From Candidatus Omnitrophica bacterium CG1_02_40_15 (GTDB lineage Bacteria > Omnitrophota > Gorgyraeia > Gorgyraeales > Gorgyraeaceae), in NCBI GenBank assembly GCA_001871815.1, contig MNVP01000032.1, forward strand, positions 1 to 15,622: 15,622 nucleotides of DNA, read 5' to 3'. The notes below the pieces were generated by a model. That model was not told the DNA's origin. It did not search any database and worked only from the letters and a program-made list of their open reading frames with translations. Shown here piece by piece: positions 5,854 through 12,264 of the stretch (the first letter of the stretch is position 1; each line of letters opens with the position of its first letter). Position numbers and translations under genes: made by a program.

Positions 5854-6529
5854 AAACCGATCTTTATTAAAGATATACGATTTGCTTTACGCTAAATTCG
5901 GCTCAAGGCATTGGTGGCCAGGCGATACAAAAATTGAAATAATAATAGGCGCTATCCTTACGCAAAACACCGCCTGGGTTAATGTAGAAAAGGCTATCAA
6001 TAACCTTAAAAGAGAAAAGGCGTTGAGCGCAAGCAGGCTTTCCGATATCCTTGAGAAAAAACTGGCAAGGCTCATAAGGCCGTCCGGGTATTATAATGTA
6101 AAGGCGAGCCGCATAAAGAATTTTTTGAAATTCCTGAACGCCCGTTATAATGGCTCTATTAACAGGATGTTCAAAACTGATCTTTATAAATTAAAAGAAG
6201 AGTTGCTCGCGCTTAATGGCATAGGCCAGGAAACAGCGGACAGTATTCTTTTATATGCCGGCAACAAACCTATTTTTGTAATAGACGCATATACAAAAAG
6301 GGTATTCTCAAGGCATGGCATTATAAGCCATGATGCGGAATACAAGGAAATACAGGCTTTATTCATGAATAATCTTCCAGAAAATGTTCGATTATTCAAT
6401 GAGTTTCATGCGTTAATAGTGGAGTTGGGAAAATCTATATGTAAATCTAAAAAACCATTGTGCAGCATGTGCCCAATACGAAGTATACGGAGGAAACAAA
6501 ATGCCAGAAGAAGCAAAAAAACAGGATGA
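5837..6529 (+). CDS. Endonuclease III-like DNA glycosylase (HhH-GPD)
   Basis: This is a base-excision repair glycosylase of the endonuclease III superfamily, closest in feel to COG2231/MagIII-type 3-methyladenine glycosylases. From GTG 5837 it has 230 residues: HWWPGDTKIEIIIGAILTQNTAW at 25-47, the helix-hairpin-helix LNGIGQETA at 126-134, and catalytic Asp D150 in FVIDAYTKR. The lyase Lys of true Nth is Glu132, implying a monofunctional glycosylase. The iron-sulfur motif has C202, C209 and C212, but the fourth position is Arg218. I choose GTG 5837 because GAGAGG precedes it and the family begins near LLKIYDLL. A TTG at 5729 would add 36 repeat-derived residues and overlap the upstream gene. 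The end overlaps the next gene by 29 bp. Confidence 0.85.
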   Translation: MRKSGVNRSLLKIYDLLYAKFGSRHWWPGDTKIEIIIGAILTQNTAWVNVEKAINNLKREKALSASRLSDILEKKLARLIRPSGYYNVKASRIKNFLKFLNARYNGSINRMFKTDLYKLKEELLALNGIGQETADSILLYAGNKPIFVIDAYTKRVFSRHGIISHDAEYKEIQALFMNNLPENVRLFNEFHALIVELGKSICKSKKPLCSMCPIRSIRRKQNARRSKKTG

Positions 6530-6698
6530 ACCAAAGAAAGCGCCGGGAACAGCAGAAAAACCTACAAATTGCATGAAATGCAATAAAAGGCTAAAAAGAA
6601 AGTCATGGTATTATAAGAACAATGGCTACTATTGTTCTAAAGGTTGCTGGCAGCAGGCTGTTAAAGCTTTAGCTGCAAAGAAAGAGAAAAAAGCATAG
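6501..6698 (+). CDS. Small zinc-finger protein (CX2C-X17-CX3C)
   Basis: A 65-residue basic protein has a Lys/Pro-rich N-terminus, a predicted zinc site formed by C24, C27, C45 and C49, and an Ala/Lys-rich helical tail. The spacing is close to that of TRASH/MYM-type fingers (CX2C-X19-22-CX3C), which bind metal and are often involved in metal sensing or protein contact. The function is unknown. The GGAGG ribosome site lies inside the end of the glycosylase gene and ATG 6501 overlaps it by 29 bp, so translation is likely coupled. A PilZ gene follows after 3 bp. Confidence 0.75.
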   Translation: MPEEAKKQDEPKKAPGTAEKPTNCMKCNKRLKRKSWYYKNNGYYCSKGCWQQAVKALAAKKEKKA

Positions 6699-6701
6699 TT
6701 T

Positions 6702-7082
6702 ATGATTGAGCGCCGTAAAAATATAAGGGCAAAAAAGAATATACCTCTTAAGCTTGCAGATACTGCTTTTGATATTATAACAGAAACAGTTGATATAAGC
6801 TCGTCGGGCGTTTATTGTAGAGTAACCAGAAACCTAATGCCTATGTCAAAGATAGAGGTTGTGCTTCTCGTCCCAGGGAAAGACGCTAGCAGCCCTACGA
6901 GAAAGATAAGATGTAAAGGCGTAGTTGTCAGGACAGAGCCAGCTATAATAAAATATGCTGATAAGGCGCACTACAATATAGCTATATTCTTTACAGATAT
7001 TTCTAAAAAAGACCAGAAAATAGCAGAGGATTACGTAGCTTCAGGCAACTTGGATCCTGCGGAGATACAGATAAGCCAGTGA
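6702..7082 (+). CDS. PilZ domain protein 3
   Basis: A 126-residue stand-alone PilZ protein. The motifs are intact: R5-K-N-I-R9 and D31-I-S33-S-S-G36. Core strands include KIEVVLLVPG and CKGVVVRTE, and the domain closes with NIAIFF. A short helix after position 108 is the only addition. The start codon lies 3 bp after the zinc-finger gene, so the two are likely co-transcribed with the glycosylase. It is followed by an intergenic palindrome. Confidence 0.85.
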   Translation: MIERRKNIRAKKNIPLKLADTAFDIITETVDISSSGVYCRVTRNLMPMSKIEVVLLVPGKDASSPTRKIRCKGVVVRTEPAIIKYADKAHYNIAIFFTDISKKDQKIAEDYVASGNLDPAEIQISQ

Positions 7083-7087
7083 CATAT

Positions 7088-7169
7088 TACTGACTTACGC
7101 ATAAACAATAAAAATAATGAAATTCTGTCATAATGACAAATTATTCCATTACTTTTGCGTTTCTCAGTA
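7088..7169. repeat. Palindromic spacer between PilZ and DUF4416 genes
   Basis: TACTGA (7088-7093) pairs with TCAGTA (7164-7169) and ACGCA (7097-7101) with TGCGT (7156-7160), both centred on 7128.5. The middle holds TGTCATAATGACA (7126-7138) and flanking ATAAT/ATTAT. The palindrome fills almost the whole gap and could fold in RNA from either strand. Confidence 0.6.
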
Positions 7170-7176
7170 GGTATAA

Positions 7177-7815
7177 ATGGGCAAAGCCAGAAAGCCAAAA
7201 GCGGTAAAGCTTATTATAGGAATGCTAGCCAAAAGCCAAAAACTCTTCGATATAGCCGAAGAGTTTTTTATTAAAGAGTTCGGCCCTATAGATTATAAAA
7301 GCCCTGTAATTTCTTTTGGCTACACAGATTACTATAAAAAAGAGATGGGTAGTCCATTAAAAAGAAAGTTCATCTCCTTTAAAAAAACTATCTCTCCTGG
7401 AAGGATCGCAAAGATAAAACTCCTCGCCAATTCCATAGAAGAAAAATTGGCTGTAAAGATTAATTCTTCTCGACTTCGCTCGAAGAATATTGTTCGAGCG
7501 AGCAAAGTGAGTCGAGAACTGCCAAATTTAAGAAGACGGATAAACATAGACCCTGGCTATATATCTGACTCAAAACTTGTTCTAGCCACTACAAAGGATT
7601 ATTTTCACAGGGTATATTTACATCATGGGATATATGCGGAAGTCACGCTCAGATGGAGAAAATCCAGCTTCGAACCGTTTGAATGGACATACCCTGATTA
7701 CAGGAGTAAAGTTTATATAGATATTTTAAACACGATAAGAAATATGTATGTTCTCGGCCAGACTTACATGCAAGGTCAAGATGTCCGCTCGAACAATACT
7801 GCTAAAAGCCAATAA
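7177..7815 (+). CDS. DUF4416 family protein with repeat insertion
   Basis: This is a conserved protein of unknown function. The family is recognised from the opening GKARKPKAVKLIIGML, the segment SFGYTDYYKKEMG (46-58), and the C-terminal blocks RRRINIDPGY (119-128), KLVLATTKDYFHRVYL (133-148), GIYAEVTLRW (151-160) and WTYPDYRS (170-177). At 212 residues it is longer than my memory of the family (about 180). The excess is explained by residues about 97-114, encoded by an in-frame palindromic element between IEEKLA and RRRINIDPGY, and by a C-terminal tail (about 203-212) inside another copy. GTAGG just before the ATG is a plausible ribosome site. No signal or membrane segment is seen. Confidence 0.85.
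   Translation: MGKARKPKAVKLIIGMLAKSQKLFDIAEEFFIKEFGPIDYKSPVISFGYTDYYKKEMGSPLKRKFISFKKTISPGRIAKIKLLANSIEEKLAVKINSSRLRSKNIVRASKVSRELPNLRRRINIDPGYISDSKLVLATTKDYFHRVYLHHGIYAEVTLRWRKSSFEPFEWTYPDYRSKVYIDILNTIRNMYVLGQTYMQGQDVRSNNTAKSQ
7467..7518. repeat. In-frame palindromic element, copy 1
   Basis: TTCTCGACT (7467-7475) pairs with AGTCGAGAA (7510-7518), and TCGCTCGAA (7476-7484) with TTCGAGCGA (7493-7501), around the loop GAATATTG. An 8-nt bulge (7502-7509) is on the right side only. It lies in frame in the DUF4416 gene and shares exact arm sequences with 7785-7875. Confidence 0.85.
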
Positions 7816-7875
7816 GTACCTGTGCAATATTCTTCGAGCGGTTACGGAAACCTATCATGGTAGCAGAGTCGAGAA
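7785..7875. repeat. Palindromic element, copy 2, at a gene junction
   Basis: CCGCTCGAA (7785-7793) pairs with TTCGAGCGG (7833-7841). The 16 bases at 7825-7840 are the exact reverse complement of 7477-7492 in copy 1. GAGTCGAGAA (7866-7875) repeats 7509-7518 directly. The element covers the stop codon of the DUF4416 gene and the first start codon of the protease gene. Confidence 0.75.
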
Positions 7876-8987
7876 GTAAAGCCATGCAAGATAAAGCAAA
7901 GCAATATTCCGCAATAAAACACAGGATTGCGCTAATAAATATATCCCTAACGCCAATACTGCTGTGGATATTCTTAATTGCAGGCATACCTACTTATTTT
8001 AAAAGTATATCGCAGCTAACCCCTTATAATGATTATGTTAATTTGATTATATTCTATATTTTCGTTGGAGCGCTTTATTATGTTATAAATCTGCCTTTGG
8101 AGTTTTACTCCGGATACGTATTGGAGCATAAATTTTCTCTTTCTAACCAGACATTAAAAGATTGGGTTTTCAGGGAAGGCAAGAAAAATATCATTGCTTT
8201 TATAATAAGCGGGCCTCTTGTTATGGCGCTGTATACATTTTTAAAACTATATCCTCTAAGCTGGTGGCTATGGACAGCTCTTTTATGGTTTTCTATTTCT
8301 ATAATACTGGCAAAATTCGCGCCAGTCATAATAGTGCCTATTTTTTATAAATATTCTCCCATAAAAGATGCAGCATTAGAGAGCAAGCTGAGCCGGCTTG
8401 TTTCAAGGGTTGGGTTTAAGGCTAGCGGTGTATATGAGCTGGATATAAGCAGGGACACAAAAAAGGCTAATGCGGCATTGCTCGGCCTTGGCAGGCAGAA
8501 GAGGATAGTGCTTTGCGATACGCTTATTTCAAATTTCAGCCATGATGAAATAGAGTCTGTTATGGCTCATGAACTTGGGCATCACAAGCTGAACCACATG
8601 TGGAAACTTATAATATCAGGAGGTATTTTTACATTTATAATATTCTTTTTTGCGAATGGCCTATTTCTAAAATTGCATAATTTTTTTGGATACAACATGC
8701 TTTATGATTACGAATCGCTTGTATTGATATATTTTATCGCAGCCCTGTTTAACATAGCATTGATTCCAGCGGCCAATGCCTTTTCAAGGCGCCTGGAAAA
8801 AGATGCGGATGAGTTTTCGCTGAAAACCACAGGCAATATCAGCGCATTTATATCTGCAATGAAAAAACTTAGCGAACAGAACCTGGCAGATGCATATCCC
8901 GGCAGGATTTATGAAATAATGCTTTACGACCATCCGCCAATAGCGAGGAGGATAGCCTTTGCAGAATCATTCAAACAAAGCGCCTAA
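7857..8987 (+). CDS. Ste24-type M48 membrane metalloprotease
   Basis: This is a polytopic zinc metalloprotease of the M48A (CAAX protease/Ste24) group, 376 residues. Hydrophobic segments lie at about 26-44, 60-80, 112-132, 137-162, 250-270 and 288-305. The zinc motif is HELGH at 238-242 and the third ligand is probably E314 in RRLEKDADEF. Eukaryotic homologues cleave prenylated peptides; bacterial ones are thought to act in membrane protein quality control, so the substrate here is unknown. The first nine residues (MVAESRSKA) come from the palindromic element. ATG 7884, leading into QDKAKQYSAIKHR, may be the true or ancestral start. The 3' end overlaps the DUF362 gene by 29 bp. Confidence 0.9.
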   Translation: MVAESRSKAMQDKAKQYSAIKHRIALINISLTPILLWIFLIAGIPTYFKSISQLTPYNDYVNLIIFYIFVGALYYVINLPLEFYSGYVLEHKFSLSNQTLKDWVFREGKKNIIAFIISGPLVMALYTFLKLYPLSWWLWTALLWFSISIILAKFAPVIIVPIFYKYSPIKDAALESKLSRLVSRVGFKASGVYELDISRDTKKANAALLGLGRQKRIVLCDTLISNFSHDEIESVMAHELGHHKLNHMWKLIISGGIFTFIIFFFANGLFLKLHNFFGYNMLYDYESLVLIYFIAALFNIALIPAANAFSRRLEKDADEFSLKTTGNISAFISAMKKLSEQNLADAYPGRIYEIMLYDHPPIARRIAFAESFKQSA

Positions 8988-10053
8988 GATAATCCCAAGC
9001 AAGGTATATATTAAAAGGCTTCAAGACTGGTCTTTAGACCAGAAAATAAGCGAAGCTGTTTTATCTGCATGGCAATATTTAGAGCCAATAGTTGATTTTA
9101 AAGATAAAAATAGTTTTACTGCGGTAAAGTTAACATTTGGAGAAGAAGGCGCCTCCGGATATATAAAGCCCGCGTGGTTAACAGATATTTTAAACTCTTT
9201 GAGAGGGGCTAGAGAAAACCTTTTTATAGCAGAGACAAATACGCTTTACAGGGGGAAAAGGTCCAATGCAATCGGGCATCTTCATGCAGCTAACAGTCAT
9301 GGATACAGCTTTGACAAAGTTGGAATACCTATAATAATAGCTGACGGTTTGCGTGGACGAGACTACCAAAATATACCAATACGCGGAGACCACTTTGAGA
9401 ACGTTAAGATAGCCAGAGGTATATGCGAAAGTGATGATATGATTTGCATATCGCATGTAACAGGCCATATGCAATCAGGTTTTGCGGGAGCTCTTAAAAA
9501 CCTTGGCATAGGCTGCGCTTCCCGCCAGGGTAAGCTCTTACAGCACTCAGGCACTCTTCCAGAGATAACTGTTGAAAAATGCATTGGCTGCAGCGAGTGC
9601 ATGAGCATATGCCCTGCGAACGCAATAGGCATAAAGAAAAAAAAGGCCATACTTGTAAAGGAAAAGTGTTTTGGCTGCGGGGAATGCACTGTGGCATGCA
9701 GGATAGGAGCAATTGATATAAAATATGACGAAAATGTTGTAAAATTCCAGGAAAAAATGGTAGAATATGCTCTAGGCGTAAAAAAGGCCCTGAACTCCAG
9801 AATTGTGTATTTAAATTTTCTGGAACATGTGACAAAAAACTGCGATTGCATGTCGAAAGACGAAACGCCTATTGCGCCTGACATAGGAATATTATGCGGC
9901 GCAGATCCTGTCGCAGTAGATAAGGCCTCAATGGATATTGTAGGCATAGAAAAATTTAAAGAAATATTTCCTGAGATAGACCCGCTTGCGCAGATAAGGC
10001 ATGCTGAGAAGATAAAATTAGGCACTAGTCAGTACGAATTAGTGGAGCTCTAA
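8959..10053 (+). CDS. DUF362 protein with ferredoxin-type 4Fe-4S domain
   Basis: A 364-residue protein has a DUF362 domain split around a two-cluster ferredoxin insert. The N-terminal part includes VKLTFGEEGASGYIKP (about 56-71) and ISHVTGHMQSGFAGALKNLGIG (164-185). The clusters use C208/C211/C214/C218 and C237/C240/C243/C247; the second ends CRIGA rather than the usual CP. The C-terminal part has DIGILCGADPVAVDKASMD. The family is presumed to do electron transfer or redox chemistry, with no established reaction. The start is TTG 8959, supported by GAGGAGG seven bases upstream, overlapping the protease gene. The ATG of the next PilZ gene follows the stop codon directly. Confidence 0.9.
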   Translation: MQNHSNKAPKIIPSKVYIKRLQDWSLDQKISEAVLSAWQYLEPIVDFKDKNSFTAVKLTFGEEGASGYIKPAWLTDILNSLRGARENLFIAETNTLYRGKRSNAIGHLHAANSHGYSFDKVGIPIIIADGLRGRDYQNIPIRGDHFENVKIARGICESDDMICISHVTGHMQSGFAGALKNLGIGCASRQGKLLQHSGTLPEITVEKCIGCSECMSICPANAIGIKKKKAILVKEKCFGCGECTVACRIGAIDIKYDENVVKFQEKMVEYALGVKKALNSRIVYLNFLEHVTKNCDCMSKDETPIAPDIGILCGADPVAVDKASMDIVGIEKFKEIFPEIDPLAQIRHAEKIKLGTSQYELVEL

Positions 10054-10527
10054 ATGTACCTAGCGTATACAATTATCCTGCTTATGTTAATTTTAATACT
10101 GGCCATTACTTTAAGAGAAGAGGTCCGTATAAGAAAAGGCGTAACACAGGGAATTGCAAATAGATATTGGGTGCTGAGAGAAAAGAGGAGATTTGTAAGG
10201 TTTCGGGAAAACCTGAAAATAAGATATAACCGCATTGGTTCTGAGCTAAGCCCAGACAATACCAAGATGCAGAACATGTCCAAAACAGGCCTGTGTATTT
10301 CTGCTTATGAAAAACTCAAACAAAAAGATAAGCTGGAGATAGAGGTAGAAGTTCCTGGTTTTTCAAAATCTGTGAAATTAATAGGTTCTGTTATATGGGT
10401 AAAACAACTGCAGTCTACTGATGACCACGGAAGAAGGCTATTCCATACAGGCATTAGGTTTGGAAAGATCGGCCCTGAAGCAGAAGCTATATTAATAACG
10501 TATTTAAATACCCTGAAAAGGCATTAG
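10054..10527 (+). CDS. Membrane-anchored PilZ domain protein 4
   Basis: A 157-residue protein has an N-terminal membrane segment (about 3-20, very Leu/Ile-rich), a basic cytoplasmic linker and a PilZ domain from about 43. The binding motifs are R45-R-F-V-R49 and N74-M-S76-K-T-G79, both intact. The words REKRRF.RF and the closing FGKI are shared with PilZ protein 5 at 12265, indicating paralogy. The start codon directly follows the TAA of the DUF362 gene, so translation is probably coupled. Membrane anchoring would place c-di-GMP sensing at the inner face of the inner membrane. Confidence 0.85.
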   Translation: MYLAYTIILLMLILILAITLREEVRIRKGVTQGIANRYWVLREKRRFVRFRENLKIRYNRIGSELSPDNTKMQNMSKTGLCISAYEKLKQKDKLEIEVEVPGFSKSVKLIGSVIWVKQLQSTDDHGRRLFHTGIRFGKIGPEAEAILITYLNTLKRH

Positions 10528-10660
10528 CCCGCTTATTTCATACGACACATAAAACAATACAAAAGCGGCGGGCTACCCCGATAGCAGGATTAAATCGTCT
10601 AACGATTTAATCCATCGGCCCTTAAGGGCGAATATTTCATACTGTGTATGAAATATTCGG
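10525..10660. repeat. Cluster of strong hairpins in the 10528-10674 spacer
   Basis: Several stems stand side by side. TAGCCCGC (10525-10532) pairs with GCGGGCTA (10568-10575). CCGAT plus GGATTAAATCGT (10578-10598) pairs with ACGATTTAATCC plus ATCGG (10602-10618) across a 3-nt loop and a 4-nt bulge. GCCCTTAAGGGC (10618-10629) is a perfect palindrome. CGAATATTTCATAC (10629-10642) pairs perfectly with 10646-10659 across TGT. None is followed by a T-run. The cluster fills the spacer before the tRNA-binding protein gene. Confidence 0.85.
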
Positions 10661-10674
10661 GTTAAGAGAATCCA

Positions 10675-10995
10675 ATGATAACTATAGAAGAATTTAAAAA
10701 ACTTAATATAAGGATTGCCAGAATAAAGGAAGTGATTGACCATCCTGGCGCAGACAGGTTGTATATTGTGCGCCTCGTAATCGGGGAAGAAGAGAGAGAG
10801 GTTGTTGCTGGAATAAAAAAGAGCTATAATAAAGAAGAGCTTTTAGGTAAGTTAGTGGTTGTTGTTGAAAACCTCGAACCTGCTGTAATAAGAGGTGTGG
10901 AGAGCAGAGGCATGATCCTTGCGGTTCAGGACGGAGAAACTCTGGCTGTTCTTTCGCCTGACAAGCCTGTTGCCCCAGGCTCTCTTGTAAAATAA
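10675..10995 (+). CDS. Free-standing tRNA-binding OB-fold protein
   Basis: At 106 residues this corresponds to the C-terminal tRNA-binding (EMAP II/Trbp111-like) domain that in many bacteria is fused to methionyl-tRNA synthetase. Features are the start ITIEEFKKLNIRIARI (2-17), DHPGADRLYIVRLVIG (22-37), VVAGIKKSYNKEELLGK and the closing region LEPAVIRGVESRGMILAV. Trbp111 of Aquifex and CsaA of Bacillus are independent proteins of this size, so it probably dimerises and binds tRNA or acts as a chaperone. No metG is in the window, and it could be a subunit of an enzyme encoded elsewhere. A weak AAGAGAA ribosome site precedes the ATG, and the hairpin cluster ends 15 nt before it. Confidence 0.88.
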   Translation: MITIEEFKKLNIRIARIKEVIDHPGADRLYIVRLVIGEEEREVVAGIKKSYNKEELLGKLVVVVENLEPAVIRGVESRGMILAVQDGETLAVLSPDKPVAPGSLVK

Positions 10996-11003
10996 GTGAA
11001 GAC

Positions 11004-11058
11004 ATGGCTTACGCCTGCCTGCCGGCAGGCAGGGAGTCCAAAGGGCGACGTAAGTCAT
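11004..11058. repeat. Nested palindrome with GCCGGC core
   Basis: A 20-bp perfect palindrome (11014-11033, CCTGCCTGCC followed by its complement) sits inside the outer arms ATGGCTTACG (11004-11013) and CGTAAGTCAT (11049-11058; one mismatch). The core is a repeat word I recall from many environmental genomes. It could form a strong hairpin after the tRNA-binding gene. Confidence 0.75.
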
Positions 11059-11070
11059 AAGTCCGAACTT

Positions 11071-11121
11071 ATCCCGCCCTTTTGAATAGCAAGCTGAGAA
11101 AAATTGCTAAAAGGGCGGGAT
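11071..11121. repeat. CCCGCCCTTT hairpin element, copy 2
   Basis: ATCCCGCCCTTTT (11071-11083) and its exact complement (11109-11121) form a 13-bp stem, with TAGCAA (11087-11092) against TTGCT as an inner stem. The arm sequence, the inner TAGC and the overall length match the element at 5801-5853. No T-run follows. Confidence 0.8.
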
Positions 11122-11157
11122 TAATTCGCACAAACTAAAGTAGTAACTCAAAGAAGA

Positions 11158-11189
11158 TGCAGTTACTAAAATCTTCGATTTTTGTAACT
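11158..11189. repeat. Hairpin just before the kinase start
   Basis: CAGTTACTAAAATC (11158-11171) pairs with GATTTTTGTAACTG with one mismatch across a TTC loop. It ends about 15 nt before ATG 11205 and could hide or expose the initiation region; a short palindromic repeat is the alternative. Confidence 0.6.
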
Positions 11190-11204
11190 GCAGTGCTCAT
11201 TAAA

Positions 11205-11753
11205 ATGATTATAGGCCTTACAGGCGCCAATGCCTCTGGAAAAGGCGAGGCAGCAGGCTATTTAAAATTAAAGGGCTTTGAATATTATTCGCTTTCTGAT
11301 ATATTAAGGGAAGAAGCCAAGGCCAGGAAAATAGAGCTGTCCCGCGAGAATCTTATAAGATTAGGTAATGAGGTAAGGAGGAAAAATGGACCTTCAATCC
11401 TGGCAGATTTGGTTATAAAAAAGATTAAAAATCAAAACAACTACGTAATAGATTCTATTAGAAATCCTTTTGAAATAAAAGTTCTTAGAAAATTAAATGA
11501 TTTTACCCTGCTAGGCATAGGCGCCCCTGTAGAAATGAGATTCAAGAGAGCTGTGGCGAGAAAGAGGCCGGGGGACCCAGTAACATTAGAGGAGTTTGTA
11601 GAAAAGGAAAGAAAAGAAAATATAGCCAGCTCTACAAACCAGCAGCTGGAAAATTGCCTCAGGCTGGCAGATATTTTAATTATAAACGATTCCAGCCTGG
11701 AGGATTTTTATAAAAAAATAGATGAAAAAATCGCAGAAATCCAGAAGGCCTGA
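11205..11753 (+). CDS. P-loop nucleotide kinase-like protein
   Basis: A 182-residue P-loop protein of the dephospho-CoA kinase/nucleoside monophosphate kinase type. Walker A is GANASGKG at 7-14, SLSDILREEA lies at 29-38 in the usual substrate-binding region, and VIDSIRNPFE resembles the 'DSIRNP' block of this group. Arg-rich FKRAVARKRPGDP and TLEEFVEKE form a lid-like region. Substrate specificity cannot be read from sequence. Because it overlaps a dCMP deaminase gene by 32 bp, a role in deoxynucleotide metabolism is a reasonable inference. I prefer ATG 11205 to ATG 11157 because the family starts MIIGLTG and the extra 16 codons would come from a hairpin. Confidence 0.75.
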   Translation: MIIGLTGANASGKGEAAGYLKLKGFEYYSLSDILREEAKARKIELSRENLIRLGNEVRRKNGPSILADLVIKKIKNQNNYVIDSIRNPFEIKVLRKLNDFTLLGIGAPVEMRFKRAVARKRPGDPVTLEEFVEKERKENIASSTNQQLENCLRLADILIINDSSLEDFYKKIDEKIAEIQKA

Positions 11754-12213
11754 ATGGGATGAGTATTTTTTAAAAATGTCGTACCTTGTAGCTGAGCGCT
11801 CTACATGCCTTAGGCACCATGTAGGCGCAGTTATTGTGAGAAATAAAAGGATACTTACTACTGGTTACAACGGGGCAGCTAGAGGCGTAAAAGATTGCCT
11901 GGAATTAGGCTGCTTGAGAGATGAAAGAGGCATCCCCTCAGGCGAAAGGCATGAGATATGCAGGGCAATACACGCGGAACAGAATGCGATAATACAGGGG
12001 GGCTTGCACGGAATAAATATCGCTGACAGCATAATCTACTGCACTCATTCGCCATGCATCCTTTGCGCAAAGATAATCGTGAATGCGCAGATAAAAAAGT
12101 TCGTTACCTGCGGCCAATATGCAGATAAAAGTTTTGAGGCGTTATTCAAAGAGGCAGGCGTGGAATATAAAAAAATAACTGCACCGGAATTAAGCATAAC
12201 AAAATTAGATTAA
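11722..12213 (+). CDS. Deoxycytidylate (dCMP) deaminase
   Basis: This enzyme deaminates dCMP to dUMP, the precursor used by thymidylate synthase. The 163 residues match the ComEB/dCMP deaminase family. RPEWDEYFLKMSYLVAERSTC is at 9-29, HVGAVIVRN follows, the catalytic HAE is at 84-86 with Glu86 as proton shuttle, and the zinc ligands are H84 and PCILC at 111-115 (C112, C115). GYNG (48-51) is also typical. ATG 11722 lies inside the upstream kinase-like gene, so coupled translation is likely. Its 3' end contains a GCATAA/TTATGC hairpin (12194-12219), followed by another palindrome. Confidence 0.93.
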   Translation: MKKSQKSRRPEWDEYFLKMSYLVAERSTCLRHHVGAVIVRNKRILTTGYNGAARGVKDCLELGCLRDERGIPSGERHEICRAIHAEQNAIIQGGLHGINIADSIIYCTHSPCILCAKIIVNAQIKKFVTCGQYADKSFEALFKEAGVEYKKITAPELSITKLD

Positions 12214-12220
12214 TTATGCT

Positions 12221-12249
12221 GTAGGGTACGGTTTTAAACCGTCCCCTAC
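12221..12249. repeat. GTAGGG palindrome upstream of PilZ 5
   Basis: This 29-nt near-perfect palindrome has GTAGGG and ACGGTTT mirrored by AAACCGT and CCCTAC. It fills most of the gap between the deaminase and PilZ genes. Its termini (GTAGGG...CCCCTA) resemble the core of the element inside the GspB-like gene at 2411-2437. A ribosome site AGGGG follows. Confidence 0.75.
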
Positions 12250-12264
12250 AAAAAAGGGGCTAAG

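Noticed and set aside
7467..7875. Insertion sequence bounded by the inverted TCGAGCG repeats
   Set aside because: The 300 bp between the two copies encode the conserved DUF4416 core, not a transposase; each copy is itself a small palindrome.
9363..10025. Long minus-strand open frame (220 codons) opposite the DUF362 gene
   Set aside because: It lies fully antisense to a gene with clear cluster motifs, and its own translation has no recognisable domain; it follows from the codon bias of the real gene.
10525..10660. CRISPR array
   Set aside because: The hairpins differ from one another and there are no equal-length spacers or direct repeats, nor any cas gene nearby.
10703..11058. Minus-strand open frames opposite the tRNA-binding gene
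   Set aside because: Their composition (Gln/Leu/Ser-rich) is that of antisense translation, and one runs through the palindrome at 11014-11033.
11157..11204. Upstream ATG as start of the kinase-like gene
   Set aside because: The extra 16 codons consist mostly of a hairpin, and the P-loop family begins at MIIGLTG (11205).
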